Below are positions 63,609-64,000 of a stretch of 64,000 nt of DNA, piece after piece; the first letter of the stretch is position 1; each line of letters begins with the position of its first letter. The translations under genes and the position numbers were made by a program. The stretch comes from Singulisphaera sp. GP187. GTDB taxonomy: Bacteria > Planctomycetota > Planctomycetia > Isosphaerales > Isosphaeraceae. The DNA lies in assembly GCF_900129635.1 (NCBI RefSeq), contig NZ_FSRB01000002.1, positions 1 to 64,000 on the forward strand. Reading direction: 5' to 3'. The notes below the pieces were generated by a model that searched no databases, was not told the origin of the DNA, and worked only from the letters and a program-made list of their open reading frames with translations.

Positions 63609-64000
63609 TCAACCCGCTCCTTCCCGATGCATGGCCACTTCGCGGGCGAGTCCCTCCCGCAACGTGATCGGGCGGTAACCGAGGTCCCTGGCCGCCTCCT
63701 CGTGCGAGAACGTCTTGTCCTCGTTGAGCCGGAGCACCTGCTCGCGCGAGAACCGGGGGGCCAGGGGGATCCGCCGGGCCAGATCCACCGCGATCAGCGA
63801 GACCGACACGGGCAAGTGGACCCGCCGCGGCCGACGGCCCAAAAGTTCCCCGATCAGGTCGACCAGCTCGTTGTAAGACAGCGCCGTGCCGCCGCTGAGG
63901 TTGTACGCCTGTCCCGCCGCCACCTCGCACCCGAGAGCGGCCACGACCGCCTGGGCCAGGTCATCGGCGTGCACCGGTTGGAGCCGGTATGTGCCCGGAC
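63609..64000 (-). CDS. NAD-dependent epimerase/dehydratase, C-terminal part (5' end beyond window)
   Basis: The frame is open to the right edge ('YRLQPVHADDLAQAVVAAL') and gives the last 130 residues. 'PVHADDLAQAVVAAL' is the conserved substrate-domain block of extended SDRs, followed by 'GQAYNLSGGTALSYNELVDL', the usual 'NLSGG.....ELV' element. The N-terminal cofactor-binding half is missing because of the window edge, not because of damage. In this position, before a WecA-like gene, homologous SDRs commonly act as UDP-sugar 4-epimerases (inference). Confidence 0.85.
   Translation of the reverse strand, partial: PGTYRLQPVHADDLAQAVVAALGCEVAAGQAYNLSGGTALSYNELVDLIGELLGRRPRRVHLPVSVSLIAVDLARRIPLAPRFSREQVLRLNEDKTFSHEEAARDLGYRPITLREGLAREVAMHREGAG

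Overview
The window is a GC-rich bacterial chromosome segment, almost certainly from the Planctomycetota and plausibly close to the Isosphaeraceae (inference). The giant secreted protein at 5.7-11.1 kb carries the planctomycete-type N-terminal motif 'VEALEDRSLMA'. The rest of the window is a very large cell-surface polysaccharide locus of the kind common in that phylum. No rRNA, tRNA, CRISPR array or intact mobile element was found.

Layout. 0-5 kb (+ strand, visibly less GC-rich): a decayed fragment resembling the C-terminal domain of a Wzt-type polysaccharide ABC ATPase, an FkbM methyltransferase, a group-4 glycosyltransferase and a membrane O-acyltransferase, with degenerate sequence between them. 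5.7-11.1 kb (-): a 1777-residue extracellular protein with about eleven PKD domains, some encoded by near-identical 543-bp tandem DNA repeats. 12.7-17.1 kb (+): a 1449-residue membrane-anchored TPR protein. 17.4-21.3 kb (+): a fused sugar-1-phosphate nucleotidylyltransferase/GHMP kinase and dTDP-glucose 4,6-dehydratase (rfbB). 36.3-21.3 kb (-): one long colinear run, rfbF-rfbG-rfbH, an SDR, a polyprenyl-phosphate-type GT2, a C-methyltransferase, a TPP enzyme, a NeuB-like synthase, an FkbM methyltransferase, a HAD phosphatase, a TylF-type methyltransferase, and a membrane protein whose frame continues into an rfbC-type epimerase. 64-37.2 kb (-): the polymer-assembly block, with a WecA/MraY-type initiating transferase, heparinase II/III protein, bi-domain oxidoreductase, Wzx-like flippase, Wzy-like polymerase, several glycosyltransferases and methyltransferases, an AsnB-type amidotransferase and a YdcF-type protein.

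How it fits together (inference). The right half can start a glycan on a lipid carrier, extend it with at least five glycosyltransferases, flip it (Wzx) and polymerise it (Wzy). The middle operon supplies unusual nucleotide sugars. RfbF, RfbG and RfbH make CDP-4-keto-3,6-dideoxyglucose, and the neighbouring TPP enzyme, SDR and C-methyltransferase suggest conversion to a branched (yersiniose-like) 3,6-dideoxyhexose. RfbB and the epimerase supply part of a dTDP-rhamnose route. The NeuB-like synthase and HAD phosphatase hint at a nonulosonic-acid-like sugar. Nine methyltransferases, an amidotransferase and an O-acyltransferase would decorate the polymer.

Points deserving attention: two adjacent sugar genes are each broken by a one-base shift in a homopolymer G tract; a roughly 71-nt sequence element recurs at matching distances upstream of rfbC and rfbF; several multi-domain fusions are present; and a textbook intrinsic terminator separates the assembly block from the rfbF operon.
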